NCBI GenBank assembly: GCA_963830165.1
Contig: CAWHKZ010000006.1
Coordinates: 186,001 to 250,000, forward strand
Origin: Bog-756 sp963830165
GTDB taxonomy: Bacteria; Actinomycetota; Acidimicrobiia; Acidimicrobiales; RAAP-2
Length of the DNA: 64,000 bases
Reading direction: 5' to 3'
The notes beneath the pieces were generated by a model. That model was not told where the DNA came from, made no database searches, and saw nothing but the letters and a program-made list of their open reading frames with translations. Positions 8,369 to 16,750 of this stretch are shown in pieces. The stretch's first letter is position 1. Every line of letters starts with the position of its first letter. A program made the translations under genes and the position numbers.

Positions 8369-9663
8369 CGGCCTCCACCCTCCCTCGCGTCGAACGACTC
8401 CTGCGCGCCGGCCCGGGTGGCGGTGCGGACCCGGGCCTGGCCGCGCACGTGGCCCACCACGGTCCGCTCGTCGTCCCGGACCGACCCGACCCGGCCTGGT
8501 CCGCGGCCCTCCTCGCCGACGTGGCGGCGTCCGGCCTCACGGGACGGGGCGGCGGCGGCTTCCCGGCCGCCGCCAAGTGGGACACCGTGCGGCGCTCGGG
8601 CCGCCGGCCCGTGGTGGTGGTAAACGCCATGGAGGGCGAGCCGGCCAGCGCCAAGGACCGGGCCCTGCTGACCTGGTCGCCCCACCTCGTGCTGGACGGC
8701 GCCGAGCTGGCCGCGGGCCTGGTGGGAGCCCGCTCGGTGGTGGTGTGCGTGGCCGACGACCGTACCGCGCCCGCCCGCGCCGTGGAGCTGGCGATCGCCG
8801 AGCGGGCCGGCCGTCCCGGGGCGCCCGAGCTGTCGGTCCTCCGACCGCCGGCCCGGTACGTGACGGGGGAGGAGTCGGCCCTGGCCCGCTGGATCGCCAG
8901 CGGCGACGCCCGTCCGGTGCTGCGCGTCGACAAGTCCGTGCCGCTGCGGGCCGGGCGCCGCACCGTGCTCGTCCACAATGCCGAGACGCTGGCCCAGGTG
9001 GCCCTGGTGGCCCGGCACGGGGCGGCCTGGTTCCGCTCGCTCGGCACCGACGAGGCGCCGGGGACGACGCTCGTGACCGTGTCGGGTGCCGTGCGCACCC
9101 CCGGGGTGGTCGAGGTCGAGCTCGGAACGCCGGTGACCGACGTGGTGCGGCCGTGCGGTCCGACCGGACCGGCCGGCGGGCTGCTGGTCGGCGGGTACGG
9201 CGGTGCGTGGCTGGCGCCGGACCTGGCCGCCACCCCGCTCGCCCCGGCCCCCCTGGCCCGGGCCGGGGCCACGCTCGGGGCGGGCATCGTCGTGGTCCTG
9301 CCCGCCACGTCCTGCGGCATCGCCGAGACCGCCCGCATCGCCCGCTGGATGGCCGGGCAGAGCGCGGGACAGTGCGGGCCGTGCGTTTTCGGACTGCCGG
9401 CCCTGGCCGACGACCTCGAACGGCTGGCCGCCGGTCGGGCCGACACCGCGGTGATCGGCCGGATCGACGAACGGGCCCGTGCGGTGACCGGACGGGGGGC
9501 GTGCCGCCATCCCGACGGCGTGGCCCGCCTGGTGCGGAGCGCCCTGGCCGTGTTCGACGCCGACGCCGCCGCCCACGCCGCCGGCCGCCCGTGCGACGGC
9601 CGCCACGCCCCGAGCGTGCTGCCGTTCCCCGGGGTCGGCGCGGTTGCCGCGGAGGCGTCGTGA
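8365..9663 (+). CDS. NuoF-like SLBB-domain FMN/[4Fe-4S] NAD(P)H-oxidising protein
   Basis: 432 residues. The Complex I 51-kDa fold is seen in order: FMN/NADH-binding GRGGGGFPAAAKWDTV (about residues 58-73), VVVNAMEGEPASAKD, an SLBB-like domain (about 225-290), and the C-terminal iron-sulfur domain with GQSAGQCGPCVFGLPAL and a later Cys-His (GRGACRHPDGVA). Family members take electrons from NADH onto FMN and pass them via [4Fe-4S]. Here, without other Complex I subunits, it most likely feeds the neighbouring ferredoxin and the heme membrane protein. ATGA overlap upstream and GTGA overlap with the ferredoxin downstream show tight coupling. Confidence 0.85.
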   Translation: MTASTLPRVERLLRAGPGGGADPGLAAHVAHHGPLVVPDRPDPAWSAALLADVAASGLTGRGGGGFPAAAKWDTVRRSGRRPVVVVNAMEGEPASAKDRALLTWSPHLVLDGAELAAGLVGARSVVVCVADDRTAPARAVELAIAERAGRPGAPELSVLRPPARYVTGEESALARWIASGDARPVLRVDKSVPLRAGRRTVLVHNAETLAQVALVARHGAAWFRSLGTDEAPGTTLVTVSGAVRTPGVVEVELGTPVTDVVRPCGPTGPAGGLLVGGYGGAWLAPDLAATPLAPAPLARAGATLGAGIVVVLPATSCGIAETARIARWMAGQSAGQCGPCVFGLPALADDLERLAAGRADTAVIGRIDERARAVTGRGACRHPDGVARLVRSALAVFDADAAAHAAGRPCDGRHAPSVLPFPGVGAVAAEAS

Positions 9664-9890
9664 GCACCCGCGTGGCCGTGTCCTTCCGGGTACGGGTCGA
9701 CCCGGTGGCCTGTGACGCGTACGGCTACTGCGCCGAGCTGCTTCCCGAACGGGTCAGCCTCGACGAGTGGGGCTACCCGGTGGTGGACGGCGAGCCGCTC
9801 GACGCCGACCTGGTCGACCTGGCCACCCGGGCCGCGGCCGAGTGCCCCCGGCGGGCCTTCCTGGTGGAGCGGACCCGCCGGGTCGGGTGA
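9660..9890 (+). CDS. Single-cluster [3Fe-4S]/[4Fe-4S] ferredoxin
   Basis: 76 residues from GTG 9660. Cys ligands are arranged as ACDAYGYC (C-x5-C) with a third Cys in AECPRRAF, the pattern of the small actinobacterial ferredoxins that hold a [3Fe-4S] cluster and often serve P450s. It is the last gene of the redox operon and probably an electron partner of the NuoF-like protein. The convergent hydrolase gene begins its 3' end 25 bp later. Confidence 0.85.
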   Translation: MSTRVAVSFRVRVDPVACDAYGYCAELLPERVSLDEWGYPVVDGEPLDADLVDLATRAAAECPRRAFLVERTRRVG

Positions 9891-9914
9891 CCCCGCGTCC
9901 CCGACCGGCCGGGC

Positions 9915-11456
9915 TCAGCGGCAGACGGTCCCGTGGGGCGGCAGCCCACCGCCGGACAGGTACCGGGTCACCGCGGCCTGCATGCACGTGTCGGAAGAGC
10001 CGCTGAGGAGCCAGGTGTGGCCCCAGCCCTGCCACGTCAACAGACTCGACCGCGGGAACAGCGCCGCCAGGTGACGGGCCCCGACCAGCGGGGTGTTGGG
10101 ATCGCCGGTGTTGCCGATCACCAGGACCGGCGGGGCGTCGACCGGGTGGGTGTCCGAGACGGGCTGGCGACCGTCGGGCCACGTCACGCAGCCGCCGAGG
10201 TTGTACGTGACGGCGTAGCCGCCGATCAGCGGCCACCGGGCGGCCAGCGACCGGGCCAGGTTCCCGGCGGCCACCGGGTCGGTGTGGTCGACGGTGTCGT
10301 TGCAGGTGATGGCCCACTGGGCGTCGACCAGCGGGGAGCCGTCGAGGTCGAGCACGAACTCGAGGGCGAGGGAGCGCAGCAGGTCGCCGTTCCCCTCCGA
10401 CGCCGACACCAGGGCCTGCTCGTAGGTGGGCGTGAACCCGGTGACACTGAGGTCCAGCAGGGTGGCCGTGTCGAGATCGCCGACCGTGACCGGCACGTCG
10501 TCGCCTCCCCCCGGGGCCGGCAGGGGGTGGGCTGCCATCGACGCCGAGAGCTTCGTGAAGAAGGCGGTGGGGTCGGAACCGAGCGGACAGCCGGGGGTGG
10601 CGGCACAGGTGTCGAGCAGGTGGGCGAGCGACGCCTCGGCGGCCGGCGCCTCCTCGGTGGCCTGGGTGGCCAGGCTGGCGTCGATGTCGACCGCGCCGTC
10701 GAGGACCATCTCCCGGACGTGGTGGGGGAAGAGCTGGGCGTAGACGGTGCCGAGGACCGTCCCGTAGGAGAGCCCGTAGAAGCTGATGGTGGGCACCCCC
10801 AGGGCCTGGCGGATCCGGTCCATGTCACGGGCCGTGTTCACGGTGTCGACGGCCGCCGTCAGCGCGGGCTCGCCGGTGGCGCAGGCCCGCTCCAGGCCGG
10901 CGAACACGGACGAGCCCGGGAGCGGCTGCCCGGCGGCGCGCGGCACCGGGACCGCGGCGGTCACCGCGGCGGGGTCGGTGCCGCACTGCAGGGGGTCGCT
11001 CGCCCCGGTGCCGCGGGGGTCGAAGGCGACCACGTCGGTGTCGGCCCGGACCTCGGCCGGCAGCAGGGGGAGGATCACGGGCAGGATCTCGTTCCCGCTC
11101 TCGCCCGGGCCGCCCGGGTTGACGAGCATGGTGCCGTCCGAGGCCGTGCCGCTGGAGGCCGGCGCCCGCGAGACGGCGATGGCCAGGGTGCCCTCCGCCG
11201 GGTGCTGGTAGTCGAGGGGCACGTCCACGGTCCCGCACTGGTACGCGGGCTGGGAGGGGCAGGTGCTCCACGCGATCGGTGCCGGCGGGGCGATCGGTGC
11301 CGGCGGGGCGATCGGTGCCGGCGGGGCGATCGGTGCCGGCGGGGCGAGGGGCGCCGTGGTGGCCGCCGGTGCCGCCGACGGGGTGGACGAGCAGCCGGCC
11401 AGGGTCAGGACCGTCGCCACGGCGAGCAGTCCGGGGGCCCGGCGGCGGAGGCGCAT
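9915..11456 (-). CDS. TAP-like alpha/beta hydrolase lipoprotein (tripeptidyl-aminopeptidase type)
   Basis: 513 residues from ATG 11456 (a GTG at 11480 is also in frame). N-terminal lipobox LTLAGC gives an exported lipoprotein. A (APPAPI)n linker of four units follows, encoded by an 18-bp tandem repeat. The hydrolase fold shows the oxyanion region NPGGPGESGN, FDPRGTG, the nucleophile elbow GLSYGTVLG (Ser), the acid in GNTGDPNTP and the catalytic His in GWGHTW, then a C-terminal Cys-bearing TAP domain. Relatives in Streptomyces and mycobacteria cleave tripeptides or act as exported proteases/esterases. Monocistronic, convergent with the ferredoxin gene. Confidence 0.88.
   Translation of the reverse strand: MRLRRRAPGLLAVATVLTLAGCSSTPSAAPAATTAPLAPPAPIAPPAPIAPPAPIAPPAPIAWSTCPSQPAYQCGTVDVPLDYQHPAEGTLAIAVSRAPASSGTASDGTMLVNPGGPGESGNEILPVILPLLPAEVRADTDVVAFDPRGTGASDPLQCGTDPAAVTAAVPVPRAAGQPLPGSSVFAGLERACATGEPALTAAVDTVNTARDMDRIRQALGVPTISFYGLSYGTVLGTVYAQLFPHHVREMVLDGAVDIDASLATQATEEAPAAEASLAHLLDTCAATPGCPLGSDPTAFFTKLSASMAAHPLPAPGGGDDVPVTVGDLDTATLLDLSVTGFTPTYEQALVSASEGNGDLLRSLALEFVLDLDGSPLVDAQWAITCNDTVDHTDPVAAGNLARSLAARWPLIGGYAVTYNLGGCVTWPDGRQPVSDTHPVDAPPVLVIGNTGDPNTPLVGARHLAALFPRSSLLTWQGWGHTWLLSGSSDTCMQAAVTRYLSGGGLPPHGTVCR
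11273..11344. repeat. 18-bp tandem repeat, four exact copies
   Basis: The unit CGATCGGTGCCGGCGGGG occurs four times without change and encodes the APPAPI linker of the hydrolase lipoprotein on the minus strand. Exact identity suggests recent slippage expansion. Confidence 0.9.
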
Positions 11457-11637
11457 GGGCGCAGAACGTACCAGTGTCACCGGGTGCAGCGGAGGGCCTG
11501 GCGCGGCGTAGGCCAGCGGCGAAGCCCGCCAACGCCTAGTGTGGTCGGTACATAGGCCCTATCACGCGGGTCCATGTAGGTAGGGCTTCGAAGTGGATCC
11601 CCGCGTTTTCGTGCGTGAATTTCAAGGAGACTCAGTT

Positions 11638-11841
11638 ATGGGTGTAGGTGCAGTCAAGTGGTTCAACGCCGAGAAGGGCTTCGGATTCATTACGCCTGAC
11701 GGCGGCGGGGATGACCTGTTCGTCCATCAGTCCGAGATCCAGATGGAGGGCTTCCGCGACCTCGCGGAGGGCCAGCGTGTGGAGTTCGAGACCAAGCAGG
11801 GCCAGAAGGGCCTCCAGGCGAGCCAGGTCCGCAAGATCTGA
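11638..11841 (+). CDS. Cold-shock protein, CspA family
   Basis: 67 residues from ATG 11638, preceded by AAGGAG 8 nt upstream; an earlier in-frame ATG at 11593 lacks this and adds non-homologous residues. RNP1 (KGFGFI) and RNP2 (DLFVH) of the cold-shock OB-fold are intact. It binds single-stranded nucleic acid and acts as an RNA chaperone. A longish lower-GC leader lies before it (about 11540-11637) and a strong hairpin follows at 11921-11948. Confidence 0.95.
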   Translation: MGVGAVKWFNAEKGFGFITPDGGGDDLFVHQSEIQMEGFRDLAEGQRVEFETKQGQKGLQASQVRKI

Positions 11842-11920
11842 GTTCCACTCTGTCGGGCGCTGCCCCGGCGCCCTCCCGGTCCGCCGGGCAGGTGTCGGGC
11901 CGGTGCCCCCAGAGAGTCTG

Positions 11921-11948
11921 CACACCGGGGGCCTCGGCCCCCGGTGTG
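11921..11948 (+). terminator. Strong hairpin after the cold-shock gene
   Basis: Perfect 12-bp stem (CACACCGGGGGC / GCCCCCGGTGTG) with a CTCG loop, between the cold-shock gene and the convergent VOC gene. There is no long T run, as is usual in high-GC actinobacteria; it may serve both strands. Confidence 0.75.
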
Positions 11949-11953
11949 GCAAT

Positions 11954-12322
11954 TCAGGCGGAGGGCGTGCCCACGACGAGTTCGTAGAGCTCGACCGTGT
12001 TGCCGGCGGGGTCGGCCAGGAAGGTCTGGCGCCCCGGCCCCACCGCCACCGGTTCGGCGACGGCCACGCCCCGGCCGCGCAGTTCGGCCACCGCCGCGTC
12101 GAGGTCGTCGACCCGGACGGCGAAGTGCTGGCCGAGCACGGCCGGCGGAGCCGCTTCGAGCAGGTGCACCTGGCTGGCGCCGAGGTCGATCCAGGCGCCG
12201 CCGAAGCCGAAGTCGGGCCGGTCGTCGCGGAGTGTCCCGCCGAGCACCCCCGTGTAGAAGGCCACCGCGGCCGCGACATCGGAGACGTTGACCGAGACGT
12301 GGTGGACGGCGAGCGGGCGCAT
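11954..12322 (-). CDS. VOC/glyoxalase-fold protein
   Basis: 122 residues from ATG 12322. The two beta-alpha-beta-beta-beta modules of the vicinal-oxygen-chelate fold are visible: HHVSVNVSDVAAAVAFYTGV at the N-terminus and FLADPAGNTVELYE at the C-terminus, with His8/Glu-type metal ligand positions. Substrate is unknown; the family includes glyoxalase I, dioxygenases and antibiotic-resistance proteins. It stands alone, convergent with the cold-shock gene. Confidence 0.85.
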   Translation of the reverse strand: MRPLAVHHVSVNVSDVAAAVAFYTGVLGGTLRDDRPDFGFGGAWIDLGASQVHLLEAAPPAVLGQHFAVRVDDLDAAVAELRGRGVAVAEPVAVGPGRQTFLADPAGNTVELYELVVGTPSA

Positions 12323-12450
12323 GCCCCGAGTCTGCCCCCTCGGAGGATGCCGTGTCACCCGGGCCGGCGCGGACCCATCGCCCGCTCGTCTACGTGAGCG
12401 GCGCGCCCGGGCCCGGCCGGCGGCGGGGTCACCGACCACTGGTGACGGCA

Positions 12451-12480
12451 CCGGGCCCCGGTCGTGAGACCGGGGCCCGG
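12451..12480 (-). terminator. Hairpin after the Rpf-like gene
   Basis: Perfect 13-bp stem CCGGGCCCCGGTC / GACCGGGGCCCGG with loop GTGA, 51 bp beyond the stop of the minus-strand Rpf-like gene. Confidence 0.7.
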
Positions 12481-12531
12481 ATCGGTGCGAAGCGTCCTGC
12501 TGCTGTGAGGGGCAGGGGAGGCGTCAGTCGG

Positions 12532-13110
12532 TCACCAGCTCGAGCAACCGTCCTGGTCGGGCGGGTAGGCCTGGATCCGCTCGGCGACCATGATCTGCTC
12601 GTCGGGCGTGGCCTCGGCCGCCTCCGGCGCGTACTGGAGGCCGCCGTAGCTGTCCCAGTTCGACCGCGTGATGCCGAGGCCGCCGCTGAAGCGCGGCCCG
12701 TCGGCCTGCCAGTCGCCGCCCTCCTCGCACGTGGCGACGTGGTCCCATTCGGCCCGCTGGGTCGGGGTGACGGTGTCGACGGGCCCGGGGGCCGGCGGCG
12801 GCGGTGGCGGTGGCGGAACGACGGCCACCACCTGCTTGGTCCCGACCCTGTGGCCGACGAGCAGTGCCGTGGCCAGGTGCAGGTTCGGCAGCGTGGTGGT
12901 GGTCGTGGTGGAAGCCGACGCCGCGGTACCTGCCGACGACCTCACGTACGAGGTCAGCCGGTCGGTCCGGCCGTCCGGGGTGGTGGTCGCCGCACGGTGC
13001 GGTGACCGGATCGAAGCCCGAGCGGGCTGCACGGTGGCAGCCTGGGTCAGGAGTATGACGGTGATGAGAGCGATCGGGATGATCGCCACGAGTGCAATGC
13101 GGGTCCGCAT
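12532..13110 (-). CDS. Resuscitation-promoting factor-type transglycosylase
   Basis: 192 residues from ATG 13110, chosen for the GGGAGGT ribosome site 5 nt before it. N-terminal membrane/signal segment (IALVAIIPIALITVILLTQ), a Thr-rich linker, a run of prolines, then a C-terminal Rpf/transglycosylase-like domain (about 118-192): WDHVATCEEGGDW with the catalytic Glu after the conserved Cys, GGLGITRSNW, GGLQYAP, and the final QDGCSSW whose Cys pairs with the first. Rpf proteins cut peptidoglycan outside the cell and help dormant cells resume growth. No c-di-AMP riboswitch, common before rpf genes, could be recognised upstream. Confidence 0.9.
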   Translation of the reverse strand: MRTRIALVAIIPIALITVILLTQAATVQPARASIRSPHRAATTTPDGRTDRLTSYVRSSAGTAASASTTTTTTLPNLHLATALLVGHRVGTKQVVAVVPPPPPPPPAPGPVDTVTPTQRAEWDHVATCEEGGDWQADGPRFSGGLGITRSNWDSYGGLQYAPEAAEATPDEQIMVAERIQAYPPDQDGCSSW

Positions 13111-13750
13111 GGCACCTCCCTTCGTAGGGCGCACGGGGCGCCTTCCTCTGATTGGTGTTGGCGGGCAACGGCCATCGCATACGGTCCCCGGACGACGAGC
13201 GGGCAGGCTCCTTCGTCCTGGCGTGATGCCTCAGGGTGTGCGGCCGGTGTTGTTATGCCCAGGATTGCGTCGTGGGGACATCACTCGTTTCTCTATGGAT
13301 CGCCAGGACCTTTGTCTTCTTCCGCCACCCTGCCTCTGGGGTGTGACAATGAGCGATCGAATACGGTGTCGATCCCTCCCGTAGCGCCGGTCCAGGACAT
13401 GTGCGATGCCGTCGGCCGGGCGGTGGTCACGTGATGCAACCGCGGTGGCAGGAGTGCGTTCTGAAGAGTATAGCGATGTCGGAGCCGCTGAGGGTCCCGG
13501 CGAACAACAGGTCGTTGAACAGGGAAGTTGACTTGAGGTTCCGGCCGGCGCCGAGTGTCGCGGGCGATAATCCGAGCCCGGATATCGATGTGGTTTTTTG
13601 CCCAATTCGGCCGAATCTCACCTGTGGAAATCGCGCCGTACATTTCTCTGTTATCCACAGGGAGGGCAGACCGCAATTCCGGCCCTCGCGCTCGGTGATG
13701 GCGACTATCGTACGAACCGATACTCGCAGGTAGACAAGGGCAAATGCGTC
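13111..13750. other. Lower-GC intergenic region without a supported gene
   Basis: About 640 bp between the Rpf-like gene and the end of the mycofactocin operon. Base composition is visibly less GC-rich than the coding DNA around it. Short open frames exist on both strands but none shows a recognisable family, good codon bias or ribosome site. It should hold the rpf promoter/leader. It also holds an inverted pair CCTGTGGA (13621-13628) / TCCACAGG (13654-13661 region), the second inside TTATCCACA, which equals the DnaA-box consensus. Confidence 0.6.
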
Positions 13751-13786
13751 GGGGGTCAGCTCCTCAAAGTTGAGGAGCTGACCCCC
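13751..13786 (-). terminator. Near-perfect 36-bp palindrome ending the mycofactocin operon
   Basis: GGGGGTCAGCTCCTCAA (13751-13767) is followed after two bases by its exact reverse complement (13770-13786). It abuts the mftF stop codon at 13787-13789, so it is well placed as the operon terminator. The length and perfection of the stem are also compatible with a mobile-element end. Confidence 0.65.
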
Positions 13787-15196
13787 TCACGATTGATCGT
13801 CACCACGCAGCGTGGGAAGGAGGGGACCGAACGTGCGCTCCCGGAGGCACCCGGTCCACACCCCGGCCCCGTAGGCGGCATCGTCGGCCACCGACACGGC
13901 CACCCAGCGGGGAAGGTCCAGGTCAGGGCGGCACCGCACCCAGTCGACGACCGGTGGGACGAGCACCAGGGCCACGGCTGCCCGCCGGCCCCGCCGGCCG
14001 GTCGCCGCCAGGGCCACCAGTCCGGGCCACGCCAGCATGGTGGCCGCCCGGCCGAGACCCACGATCGTCCAGCCGGCCCCACCCGCGCCCCAGCGCCATG
14101 CCCGGCCGGCCGGGATCCCGAGGCGGCCCACCTTCCGGGCCAGGGGCACCGCCGTGGTGGCCACGGCTGCCGCGGCCAGGACGGGCCGGCCGGCCAGGAT
14201 GGCCAGGGCGCCGGCCAGCGGTCGCGGGCGCAGCTCGACCGGGGCGAGCAGGCCCGGGTGCCGGGCGGCGAGGGGAGCGGCCGACGTGCCGTAGCGGACG
14301 CGGCGGGCGAGCAGGTCCCGCCACCGCTCCGGCTCGCGGTGGTGGACGGTCACCTCCGGCACGTAGCGCACCCGCCAGCCGGCCTCGACGAGCCGCCACA
14401 CCAGGTCGACGTCCTCGCCCACCCTCAGGCCGGGGTCGAACCCGCCCACCGACTCGAGCGCGGCCCGGCGCACGACCAGCGCGGCCGTGGGCACGTAGCG
14501 CACGACCCGGCGGGGCCCGACCTCACCTTCCCGGGGCCCGAGATCGAGCGGGGAGTGGGCGTCGGCGAACCGGTCGATGGCCCGTCGCCGGCCGTCCCCG
14601 GGTGGTACCGGGCGCACCCGGGGGGCGGCGGCCGCGATCTCCGGGTCGGCGAAGAGCCACGTGAGCCCGTCGAGCCAGCCGTCCGTCACCGTGCAGTCGG
14701 AGTCGACGTAGGCCACCAGGCCGGTGGTGACCACGTCGGTGGCCGTGGTGCGGGCCGGCCCGGGACCGCCGTTGACGTCCCGCCGGACGAGTCGCGCCCC
14801 GTGGGATCGGCACGCCCCGGCCACGGCCTCCGGGTCGCGGGACGCGTCGTCCACCACCACCACGGGGTGGTCCCGCCCGAGCGAGGCGAGGCAGCGCTCG
14901 AGCGCCCCGACTCGGTCCCGCACCGGCACCACGACGGTCACGTCGGGGCCGGGCCCACCGGGGGTCGTGGCCGGCGGGCGGGGGTGGGCCATGCCGGCGG
15001 CGACCAGGCGCCCGGCCAGCTCCCGGGTGGCGTCGTCGGGTGTCCCCCCGGCGACCAGGTCGTCGAGGGCGCGGGTCCCCGCAGGGGTGAGCGTGACCAC
15101 CCTCCCGGGCTGCCCCCCGGCCAGCACCGTGCCCCGGCGGGCCCGCACGAGGGAGGGGTCGAGGGCCAGGCCGAACCCGTCGGGGAGCCCCGCCAT
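13787..15196 (-). CDS. mftF: Mycofactocin glycosyltransferase MftF
   Basis: 469 residues, the usual length for MftF. An N-terminal winged-helix-like part (LDPSLVRARRGTVLAGGQPG, LTPAGTRALDDL) precedes a GT2 domain: VTVVVPVRDRVGALERCL, VVVDDAS, metal-binding YVDSDCTV, FDPGLRVGEDVDLVWRLVEA, then VRYVPEVTVHHR; hydrophobic helices follow near the C-terminus. MftF adds beta-1,4-linked glucose units to the mycofactocin core. It is the last gene of the mft operon, 10 bp after the SDR gene, and is followed directly by the terminator palindrome. Confidence 0.93.
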   Translation of the reverse strand: MAGLPDGFGLALDPSLVRARRGTVLAGGQPGRVVTLTPAGTRALDDLVAGGTPDDATRELAGRLVAAGMAHPRPPATTPGGPGPDVTVVVPVRDRVGALERCLASLGRDHPVVVVDDASRDPEAVAGACRSHGARLVRRDVNGGPGPARTTATDVVTTGLVAYVDSDCTVTDGWLDGLTWLFADPEIAAAAPRVRPVPPGDGRRRAIDRFADAHSPLDLGPREGEVGPRRVVRYVPTAALVVRRAALESVGGFDPGLRVGEDVDLVWRLVEAGWRVRYVPEVTVHHREPERWRDLLARRVRYGTSAAPLAARHPGLLAPVELRPRPLAGALAILAGRPVLAAAAVATTAVPLARKVGRLGIPAGRAWRWGAGGAGWTIVGLGRAATMLAWPGLVALAATGRRGRRAAVALVLVPPVVDWVRCRPDLDLPRWVAVSVADDAAYGAGVWTGCLRERTFGPLLPTLRGDDQS

Positions 15197-15206
15197 CAGC
15201 CCCCGG

Positions 15207-16046
15207 TCACAGGGCCAGCCCGCCGTCCACGGCCAGGACGGCGCCGGTCACGGCCCCGCGGCCGGCGCCGGCCAGCCACACCAGGGACTCGGCCACCTCG
15301 ACCGGTGACAGCAGGCGCCCGATGGGCTGCTGGGTGGCGAACGACCCGGCGCCTTCGAGATCGTAGAGGCGGGCGCTCTCGGCCAGCATGGCCGTGTCCG
15401 TCGAGCCCGGACAGACGGCGTTCGCGGTGATCCCGGTGCCGCCCAGCTCGGCGGCGAGCCCCCGCACCAGGCCAGCGACGCCGGCCTTGGCCGCGCCGTA
15501 GGCGGCCAGCTTGGGCAGGCCGGTGGTGGCCGCGGCCGAGGCCACGGCCAGGTACCGCCCCTCGCGGGGCGCCGGCCGCCGCAGCAGGGCCGGGATCCCG
15601 ACCCGGGCGGCGACGATCGGACCCAGCAGGTCGATGTCGAGAACGGCGGACAGCTGGTCGGCGGGCATCTCCCACAGCGGGACCCCGCCGGCGATCACGC
15701 CGGCCACCGCCACCACGGCGTCGAGCCCACCGAAGCGCTCCTCGGCCAGGTCCACGGCGGCGCCGAGTGCCGCCTCGTCGGTGGTGTCGGCCTCCCGGGC
15801 CACCACCCGACCTGCCGGTGGACCGGGCAGCGCGGTGGCGCGGTGCACGACGTCGTCCAGTTGGGCCCGGGTGCCGAGCGGGTAGGGGACCCGGGGGTCG
15901 TCGGCGCAGCGGTCGACCGCCACCACCGACCAACCGGCCGCGGCCAGACCGAGGACGGTAGCCGCCCCGATGCCCCGGGCCGCCCCGGTGACCAGGGCGA
16001 CGCGGTCGGGACCCCGCCGGTCCCCGGTGGGCTGGCTGTGGTTCAT
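15207..16046 (-). CDS. Mycofactocin-associated short-chain dehydrogenase (second SDR)
   Basis: 279 residues. Rossmann TGAARGIGAATVLGLAAAGW, NAG-equivalent VAVAGVIAGG, Ser in VASAAATTGLPK, active-site YGAAK, and PGSTDTAM. The insert between beta-2 and alpha-3 (RVPYPLGTRAQLDDVVHRA) resembles the SDR subfamily that occurs only in mft loci (known as TIGR04504-type). Such enzymes hold NAD(H) tightly and use mycofactocin to recycle it. It overlaps the mftE stop by 4 bp and precedes mftF by 10 bp. Confidence 0.88.
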   Translation of the reverse strand: MNHSQPTGDRRGPDRVALVTGAARGIGAATVLGLAAAGWSVVAVDRCADDPRVPYPLGTRAQLDDVVHRATALPGPPAGRVVAREADTTDEAALGAAVDLAEERFGGLDAVVAVAGVIAGGVPLWEMPADQLSAVLDIDLLGPIVAARVGIPALLRRPAPREGRYLAVASAAATTGLPKLAAYGAAKAGVAGLVRGLAAELGGTGITANAVCPGSTDTAMLAESARLYDLEGAGSFATQQPIGRLLSPVEVAESLVWLAGAGRGAVTGAVLAVDGGLAL

Positions 16047-16750
16047 GGTGCGGCCTCCCGCTCGACGGGTCGGCGGCGGACGCCGGCGACCACGGTGGCC
16101 AGGTCGGCTGCCGCCGCCCGGATCAGCTCGCGCCCCTCGTCGGCCCCGGCGCCGGCCGGGTCGCCGAGCACCCCGTTGGCGCTGACCGCACGTACACCCC
16201 CGGAGCGCAGCAGGGGCATCAGGACGTCGGCCGTGCGCCGGTCACCGGCTCCGGCCCGGTCGAGTCGCACCCGCTGGGGCGCGATGGCCAGCATCAGGGA
16301 CGTCTCGGTCCGGCCGGCGTGCAGGTCCCCCGGCCAGCGCGGCCACCAGGCGGTGACCGGTCGGCCCTCGGCCACCAACCGGCCGACGGCCCGGCCGAGG
16401 GGTCCGGCGTTGCCGCCGTGGGTGCAGGCCAGCACCACGTGCCCGAACGTGGTGGCGGCCGACCGGACCAGCTCGACCAGGAGGGATTCGGTGGCCTGCT
16501 GGCCGACCGACAGGGTGCCGGCGAACCCGTCGTGTTCGCCGCTCGAGCCGTAGGCCACGGCGGGGGCCACGACCACGAGAGGATCCAGGGCGGCGGCGGC
16601 CTCGACGACGGCCACGGCGATGTCGGTGTCGGTGGTGACGGGGAGGTGGGGGCCGTGCTGCTCGGTCGCCCCGACCGGGACGACGAGCACGGCACCGGCG
16701 GCGGCCAGGCCGTCGACGGCGGGCCAGGCGGCGTCGGCCAGCCGGGTCAC
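16043..16750 (-). CDS. mftE: Mycofactocin peptidase MftE (creatininase family)
   Basis: 235 residues from the GTG overlapping the etfB stop (GTGA). Creatininase-fold metal ligands and motifs are clear: VPVGATEQHGPHLPV (Glu, His), TDTDIA (Asp), YGSSGEHDGFAGTLSVG, ACTHGGNAG and HAGRTETSLML (Glu). MftE cleaves the modified C-terminal Val-Tyr from MftA to release the AHDP core. The usual upstream neighbour mftD is missing; an ETF gene is there instead. Confidence 0.93.
   Translation of the reverse strand: MTRLADAAWPAVDGLAAAGAVLVVPVGATEQHGPHLPVTTDTDIAVAVVEAAAALDPLVVVAPAVAYGSSGEHDGFAGTLSVGQQATESLLVELVRSAATTFGHVVLACTHGGNAGPLGRAVGRLVAEGRPVTAWWPRWPGDLHAGRTETSLMLAIAPQRVRLDRAGAGDRRTADVLMPLLRSGGVRAVSANGVLGDPAGAGADEGRELIRAAAADLATVVAGVRRRPVEREAAP

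Noticed and set aside
13111..13400. c-di-AMP (ydaO) riboswitch before the rpf-like gene
   Set aside because: I looked for the usual GGGGGACCC and GGGUGAAUC-like cores on the minus strand and did not find them.
13401..13733. 110-codon open frame in the gap before the mft operon end
   Set aside because: No ribosome site, no family similarity, atypical codon use; it overlaps equal-sized frames on the other strand.
13111..13750. Replication origin
   Set aside because: Only one perfect DnaA box and one imperfect partner, and no dnaA, dnaN or parAB genes nearby.
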